A stretch of 64,000 nt of DNA from Ostrinia nubilalis (Eukaryota; Arthropoda; Insecta; Lepidoptera; Crambidae). Made by a program: the position numbers and the translations under genes. The stretch spans positions 994,501 through 1,058,500 of the forward strand of contig NC_087112.1 in the NCBI RefSeq assembly GCF_963855985.1, in the 5' to 3' direction. The notes beneath the pieces were generated by a model. It made no database searches. It was given only the letters and a program-made list of their open reading frames with translations, and was not told the DNA's origin. Each line of letters opens with the position of its first letter. Positions within the stretch are counted from its first letter, which is position 1. Shown here in pieces: positions 36,401 to 45,400 of the stretch.

Positions 36401-39400
36401 ACTTGTTATTATGTTTTGTTTTTTTTTTAATCTCATTTTAAGTTAACTATTCCATCATTATACTTAAGTTCTTATTCTTATAAGAAATAAAATTCTTCAA
36501 ACCTAACTCTAAATCCATTCATTCATAACTGTGACAAATTAAATCCCAATTCCCAACTACGCAAATGCCGGCTTTGACAACACCGCATGTGCCCCCGCCC
36601 TAAGCGCGATCGATCGCCGACTCGACGACGCAACGACCAGTCGCTCAGTCGTGCCCTAAACGCCGCGCCACGATGTTCAGCGACCGGCTGGACATCAAGC
36701 TCATCGGGCTGGTCCGAGACCACCCGGTCTTGTACGATCTCAACCACCCCAAATACATGGACTTCAATGCACGAGAAGTCGCCTGGCAAAGGATCGGGGA
36801 CGAACTCAAGAGACCCGGTGAGTTTTTTTACAATTTACATTCTGCGATGTTTATACGGGACGCCGTGTTGGGAGGTGAGGCGGTACCGTGTGTAACTCGA
36901 ACGTAACTCACTCATGGCTTTTTTCGAGAATCAATATTTCCAATTTTTGGTATATTGTAAAATGTTTTTAAATGTTAATTGCATTTAATTTTTATTAAAA
37001 ACTAATAAATTAATTAAATATAAAAATAAATATTATTCCATTAAATAAATTGTGCTGTCTCTTTTGTGTACATATTTCGTATTTTCTTGTCTTGTATACA
37101 ATAAAGAGAAAAAAAAGTGTGTTCAACCTTTTTTACATTTTTTTAATAAATGGTGTTAGGAATTATTAAAAAAACGTCTAATTACTTTATACCAATTTCC
37201 TCAGAAAACTAAATAAACATTGGATAAGCTGTCATGTACCTCCTTCTTTTTTTTAATAACTAATGCCTATTTTTTCTTTTCAGCTGGTGACTGCAAAGTC
37301 AGATGGATAAACATCAGGGACGTTAACAGAAGAATAATCAAGAAGAACCTCACATACCCCCGCGCCATCCACCGCGTGTACAAATACGAGGCAGAATTAG
37401 CTTTTATGAAGCCTTTCTACAAGGACGTCGTAGTACCCGCCGACTATGGTGCCGGAGACGACAAGAGCCAGTGGGACGATGCTGGAGACGACAACTGCGA
37501 CCTTCCCGTAGACACGGACGACTCGGAGAAGTCAACCAAAAAGGTCGCTAAAGTATCCAAAAAGTCGAAAAAGAAAAAGAAATGGGACTTCGATGAGGAT
37601 GAGAAACCGCTATCAACGATCAACGACGCGCCCTCGACTTCGTCTGACTTCGACCCGGCGGATCCTGTGGACGCATTCCTGCTGAGCATTGGCGCTACGT
37701 TGAAGACGTTTTCGCCATATCACCTAAATCTGGCGAAGAGCAAAATTTTCAACGTGGTCCAAGAACATGATTTACAACAGATCGTGCAGAAGTCCAGCGA
37801 TGTGAAGTCTTCGGATAATATTTACATGGAGTGATTGTCTCATTTAAATTTTAGTTCAAAGTTAAATGTTAGTTATAAAGTGATTGTGAGTTCGCAAGTT
37901 CGCACAATCACTGCAGGTGCCAGTCGCACCGTCGCGACAGCAATATAATTACGCGCGAGCGATAAGGATGGATAGCTAGGGGTCATTGGACAAAATTTTA
38001 CGTGCTCACGGACCGGGCTTTACTTTCGTTTAAGATTGGACGACGCGACGAGTGAATATTGTATGATTGTGTTAAGTGATAACATTTCGGTTAATGTACG
38101 AGTGTACTTTGAGTTATATGTTGAGTGTTTTTCCAAAATTGAGAGAAATATGAATGGTTAATAAAGTAGTACTAACTAGATTTATGAGTACTAAGTATGA
38201 TGATTTAGGTGATTAAAAATTATATTTGAAGAAAATAAAATTATCTAATTCCATAGAATGTGGAAAACAGTAAAAATAAGAAAAAAATTATAACCTTGTT
38301 TTGCCTTTCTTTTTAATTAAGAATTCCTCTAAAACGAAGTAGTAGTATTTTAATCGATGTGAGACAAACAATCATACGGCTTCCATTGTCGATCGATTAT
38401 TTATATCTTATCGAGAACAAGTAGTACCACTCAGTCGTGTATTATGTTATGTCCGATACCGCGCACATCCACGCTGCGGTCGTTACGTAGTCGCGTCGTA
38501 GTGTGCGTGCGCCGCGTCGCCAGACGGGCTAATTATTTTATTTACCAGTGCGCAGTGATTCAAAGATGCCTTTTAGAGATAATATTGCGAATGCAATGCT
38601 GGTGAAAACTTAATGATCAGCAATTTTATCATAGCATAACTTGAGTCTACCTTATCCAGGACGTTTACTTGAAAAGGTACCTAACTTTTGGATAAAATTT
38701 TGTCATAATTATTCAAAGAAGGACATCAAGACATTAAAGATCCTTTGTCACAGGAATATTTTGTTTAAAACATACCTAATCCATCTTTAATCCTATGTGT
38801 TGATACACACACGTACCTATGAGGACAAGCTGTTTGATTTAGTTAAAAGTCTATTTATTTAATTAAAAATTAATGAAAAAAGATTAATTCAATAACTGAT
38901 ATTTCGTTCATTTTTAATTAATTTTAAAGAAACATAATTAAATAATTAAGCACATTAAATATTTGTAAAATAATTATTTTTAAAATATCTCGATCGAAAC
39001 TCGCTTGCGAGTCGCTTTCCGGTTCACAGAGCAAAGCAATCGGGTCTGCGACGTTGCCGCTCCGCGCACGGCACGACGACGAGGCGAGGTCGCCAGTCCG
39101 CGCGGGACGCGTACGTGAATCACACGATAACGATATTTAAACTAAATTGTGTTGTTTATTTCCTTATTTAGGGCACTGATACAATTTTCAATTATAGCTA
39201 GCGGTGTCACAACAATACATAACAATAAAATTTGTGACGAAAAGTGGCGCCAAAAACTCAGTTCAGTGTAAATTTTGTAATACGGTAAGGGTAAAAGTAA
39301 AAATGTCTTTCAAGATGAAAGAAAGAGAGAGACTACCATTCAACAAAAGCCTAGATCTGACACTTATAGCGCTGGTGAAGGAAAACGCGATTCTGTACAA

Positions 39401-42400
39401 CACAAAGCACCCAAAATACGCGGATTACGAGGCCCGCGAAGTTGCCTGGCAGAAAATAAGCGACAAAATCGGCAGGCCAGGTGAGTTGTTTTGTTTACAC
39501 TTAATCACAATGGCATAGAGTTCATATTGGTGCACTGTTCTACAGCGTTTCTGTGATTGTCGTGTGTCTGATAACAGTGTAACTTGAACCCAGGTTACTA
39601 ACTTACTAGGTACTCTCTACGCTCTAAGATCTATGTATATTTTATACATGGACAAGGACATGACATATAAAAAAAATACAGGCATTAATTTTTATGAATA
39701 GGTATGTATTTCTTTTTCGTAAGCCTTGGCGCAGACCACCGACTTTTAGTTGGCCGATAGTTGGGTCGGGCTATCAGTATGGAGATGTATGAATGTGCGC
39801 ACATTAGACCGATTTGGTATCGGCCGATTCTTCAAATTAAGAATCGGGGTCCAACTATCGGCCAACTAAAAGTCGGTTATGGCAACACACAGGCCGTGTA
39901 AAGCTAACAACCGAAAAAAAAGTCGGTGGTCTGCGCCTAGGCTAAATGTTTATAAAGATGACCAACGCTGAAACTCAAACGTCCCAGATATTAGGTACAT
40001 TTAAAGGAGGGCGCTACTGTCAATGATGGGTTTTATAGTTCCGATTTTTGCCATGTTGGAAACTATAGTTGAACGATGGTGGCGCCCCCCTGTCAATGAG
40101 TTTGGTGGGACAGTTCAGTTTAGGTCATCTTTAAACATGACTTTCCCACCAAAGAGACCGAGTTAGAGACTAGAGGTGCAGTGTAAAATGACCAAGGATT
40201 TATTTATTGTCTTTTGCAGGTGCCAAGTGCAAATCCCGCTGGATCAACATCCGGGACATGATGCGGCGCAAGTTGAAAGAACGCTTGAAGAACCCTCCCC
40301 AAAGTGCGATCCACTACAAATATGAAGAGGAACTGTCCTTCATGACGCCTTTCTTCAGAGACTTTACCGAGGACGCGGGCTCCGAAGACCTGGCGGAATT
40401 TTTAGAGGACGAAGCGAGCGGCGAGGTTGAGATGCCCGAAGAAGTTTTCGTAGTGGATGGAATGGACGAATATGAACATGAGACCAAACCAAATATGAAG
40501 CGAAAACATGAAGAGAGCTATAATGAGCACGCACTACCGCTGAACTCGGCAGATCCGTTAGAAGTCTTCCTCATGACGATAGGATCGACTATGAGGTCCT
40601 TCAGTCCGTACTACCTGAACCAGGCCAAGTCGAAGATATTCCAGGTGGTGCAGGACTATGAGCTGAAGCAGATAGTCGGGAAAGACGACAAGCCGGGGAG
40701 TAGTAGCGCCAGATAGTTAGAACTTAGGATATAGAGACTTGTTTTCATGTAAATATTTCCGTAATTTTGTTGATTTTTGTCCTTAAAAGATTCTGTTTTT
40801 AATTTCATTTTTATTTCAAACCCTGTAAGATTTCAGTAATCTCAAAAAAACATGCTTAAACACATGCCTATATTGAGATAAAGATGACCTACACTGAACT
40901 TTCCCACCAAACTCATTGACAGGTGGGAGCCTCTATCTTTCAACTACATAGTTTCCAACATGGCAAAAATCGAAACCAGCGATCCGGTATTGACGGTGGC
41001 GCCCCCTGTCAATGTCACGGGTGGGACAGTTCAGTGTATTGGGTCTTTAAGAAAGCAGATTATCTGTCATTGGTGACGAAATATCGTCTCCGGCTTGCAC
41101 GTATAGCTACAACTTTTTTATGTAGAACAAGACAGGTATTTGACCACAATGGCACCTGGTGTTAAGTGAGATGCAGTCTAGGATGGTATATATCTGCCCT
41201 GTAAGTGCCTATTCACTCGCACCTGGATTATAGTTTTCGGGATAGACAGCAGTAGGCAGCGAATTCCAGTCCCTAGCTGTTCGCATTATAAGAGTTCTCG
41301 AAACTGCACAGGGTTTCTTGCATCCACGCTCCGGTCGGAGTAGAACAGCCTTAATCTGTCTCCCTCGCACACTACCACATCAGGACGAGTAACAGAGATG
41401 GATAGTGCAGTCAAATCCACTTACCCTGGTCCTCTGTGACTGGATGTCTGCCCTCCAGGATAGCATCTCTAGCTTGCACGTACAGCAGGTTCAACTGTAC
41501 AGGGTCTCTTGCATCCACATTTCGGTCGGAGTAGAACAGACGGCGTTTTAGCAACAACGGCGCGTCTCCCGCGCCCAACTCGCGAAGGGTGGACTTTTGT
41601 TCCAGCCACTCCACTGGGAACAAATACTTGATTATTACAACCATTTAAAACAGGCTTTAACCAGTTAGTAGCTGAATAAACACCACATCAATATCAACAT
41701 AGCATAAAGTTATCGCGGTTAAAAACTTATGAATCTGAATCTCATCGTGAAAGGGATGTTTCCTGGGTAAAAAAAAGCAAGAGTTTGAATTAGTTCGTCA
41801 GTTAACTTATAAAAAAATACTCGACACGTATTTTTCACTTTTTAAACTAATCAAAATTGAAAGAAATAAAGCGCGCCAAAGTTCAAAAGAAGAAGCCCGT
41901 AATGTCAAGGAGTGCTGAAAAGTTTAGCACTCTGTGATGTCACGCGGAACTTTAACGAACCATAACTTCGTAATTCCTTTTTTGATTGACAAATAAAAAT
42001 ATACGGGTCCAATATTTTTTAATAATATCATTGACGGACTAAAAGTTGTTTTTAGCCTACCGTTATCATCAGTCTTGATCTTCTTGCTCAGCTGTTCGAG
42101 CTTGGCATCCCTTTCTTTCTTCTGGGTAACGCGCTTGAGTGTCAGCGTCCCGGTGCCAGCTGGCAGTTTGTTCTCATCCTGCTCTGTTTCACGGTCGTGA
42201 CACTGTAGAAAGAATCAGAATCAGAAAATTATAGTTAAGTCATAGAAGTCACTTATTTTCTCAAAATAAGCTTTTAAAAAGCGCTTTTACACGTCCCAAT
42301 ATTACTGAAACCCTACCACTGCTTTGGCATAATAAATGAGCCAGTGCTGAGAAGAAGCAGCGTAAGAGACTCATGACCGTTCAACCATCAATCCCTAATT

Positions 42401-45400
42401 TTTAAGTGACCCCTATGGTAACATTTAACTGCAATTTTGTAGGGGTCACTTAAAAATTTTTGGATTGGTGGTGAAAACGGGCATCAGTCACCTTTATCAG
42501 CCACTTTACTTTAGGTGTACCTACTAATCGACAGTGTTTCAGCCATTTCGAACGGCAAACAAAATACGTTTTATGCTGCTTGAACTCTATAAACTAAACC
42601 TAAACATGTTTCATCCTAATGACATCCTCAGCTGGACAAAGGCCTCCCCCAAGGATTTCCAAAACGACCGGTCAACATTTATCATTTTATCCCGATTATT
42701 CTCAAGCAAACTAAACATGTATACATACGTTCTACTGCAGGACATAGATTTCACCATAAACTGTCGTTTATTTTTTAGTAAGAATCCATAGTAAACTCAA
42801 ACTCACCAAGCCGTACTCGTCGTGGTTTGTGATGCCGAGCCTGGCGCAGATGTCCACCATCAGCTCCTCGACTGTCTTCGACTCGTCCACTTGTAACGTC
42901 CTCACGGATCCTGGTCAAAACAAACATACAAATTCTTTAGTTATTCCACACGTTACATTAGCATCTTCAAACAAATATTGGACATCTAGTAACAGGACTA
43001 TTCCCACCTCTCGTTGCCACCGCTGCAACTCCTGTGTAGCCAGGATCTACAGCTTGACCGCCAATAAAAACCCAATCAGTGAAGGTCAAGTTTGTCCCGG
43101 GGGAAAGTTAAACTGTCATTGGACCCACAACCTATTGGATACCTAGTAAGCAATTAAAATTTGAATTTGAAAACATTAGGGGGGTCCGGGCACAAAACGA
43201 AACTCGCAAAGTAACAGAGCAGTTGCCCGGCAACCAAAAGGTCGTGGGTTTATTTATTTATTTATTTATTTAAAATCTTTATTGCACACATAAAAACAGT
43301 GGTACAACAGGCGAGCTTAATGCCATGTGGCATTCTCTTCCAGCTAACCAGAAAATTAGACAAAACATTAGGAATAGGTTTGATTCCCACTTGAGTGATT
43401 TTTAAGTTTTAGCACGCAAACTACTAAATTAGTCTTATGTTTATATTGGACCTGCGGTCCCTGGTAGAGATGAGACGTATTTACTAGAACAGATCCACAC
43501 ACTAGGTATTTTACAGTACTAGGCGGCACCTATTCCATTTTAAAAAATACTTGATCCACCTAGTATTTTATAAATTACACGATTTCCGACCCTACCCTGA
43601 AAGTAATAGAGGTTATTATTGCGTAATCCGTAGTCGTGTATTACGTGCACCTAGTATTTCTCGCTAAGCTTATGTGCGAACGTAGAGATTCACTCCGTCT
43701 CTGTCTGACCAAACAAATTTGAGCGCGACGAAGCAAACGCACACAAACGTAGTCAAACCATATTCATGTACTTAAATAAGAAAAAAGTATGTAAATATTT
43801 TTATGAAATTGATATCTTTTAAATACGCCAACTTTTAAGTTGACAGTCCAAAGCCTGTTGAAGTATGAAGGGAGGAATTATATTATTATTCAATTTCAAA
43901 TTGCATTATTCGTACGGTTGTATCTTTTCAAAGAAAATTGTATTTTAAAGTCATATTACTTGGATTAGTCCGCACTAGTCGCGTCAAGTATGCTAAATTA
44001 CTACGTACTAGGTGGAACAGGTATTTGGATCGAGTATTAATAAATACTTGGAATAGGTGCACCTAGTATCAAATTTACCTAGTATAACCCATCTCTAGTC
44101 CCTGGCATATTCTTTTTATAGCAAGTTTTCTCTCGTTTCAAGAATCTACAGCAATCTTTTAATATTGAACTAAATGGAAATTACGCTGGTCGAGTCTTTA
44201 ACCGGTCGATAAAAATAATTTATCTTGACTCAAATTCAAAATCAAAATTTTCTTTATTTGTTTAGACTAATTAAATTAGTACTTGCAAATCGTCAAATGC
44301 TCTTAAGGAGCTTATACATGTCTCATTCTTTTTTTGCCCTACCAGACTACCAGACTCTCAGTAAATGTCCAGTTTTTATAGAGTTCAAAGAACTAGACTG
44401 AAACGTTTTTTATTCATTTTAAAGACACAGTCGCAGTTCATTTATTATGAACACTTCAATCAACTTCAGACAAAATTATCTTCAAATGACAATTACTAAT
44501 GGCACGACACCACTACACGATAATATTTTGTGTTGTATAGACAGACACTTGATTCAAAGGGATTGGGTTCGATACCCGTATAGTGCAAAAATTGCAGTCG
44601 TTTTAAATACTACCTACATCAGGTAGTATTTAAAATGGCTGCATTTTTTTATTTTCACTCTGATAAATACATTTTAAGGTCATAGCACACTTTATCAACC
44701 CGGAAAGGGATCAACACTGTATCGCCTTTCGCCGCGCGGTCAACCAGGCGTCCACCCTACGTCACGACGTAACGTACACGGATCAGCATTAACTCAGCTA
44801 CGAGTGGGCGACGCCATTGTCAGCTGACGTCAGCAGCAGCCGCTAAGGTGCTCACCGTCTAACAGCCTGACGCGCAGGTTCCTCATGCGGCACAGGTAGT
44901 GTAGCTGGTCCCCGTCGCGCAGCATGTAGTAGTCCAGTTGCCGGTGGCCCTCCAGCCACACTCCTGAGCGCTCGTCGTCAGCTGATGTCAAGAACAGCCC
45001 GTACACTGGAAGTATGGGAGAATATTAGCCAAGTTTTCTTTCGTTCGACTCTATTGATTAACTAACGATCGCATTCGACAAGCCCTGAGAAGTGCAAAGG
45101 CCAGGCTAGGTCTTATACATGCGTTAGAATAATAAAAAAATAAGAGTATTAAAGTAGGTGCAGAGACATGCGACCATGGAATGAGTATATTTTCACCAAG
45201 TCAAAAAATATAGCAAACTGAAGTGGCTATAGGTCGACCATCGGTCTTAAAACGAAGAAATCACTTTTACTAAGAAATTCTAATCAAGTGGCAGTGGGCG
45301 GGGCACATAGCTCGTAGAGACGATGGCCGTTGGGGCAGAAAAGTTCTTGAGTGGGGACCACGGGCTGGAAGACGTAGCGTGGGCAGGCCTCCTACTAGGT

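Noticed and set aside
37444..37689. 81-codon minus-strand frame
   Set aside because: Antisense shadow of the acidic/lysine-rich part of MADF gene 1.
39204..39302. N-terminal extension of MADF gene 2
   Set aside because: Opens only with GTG; the family and gene 1 support the ATG at 39303.
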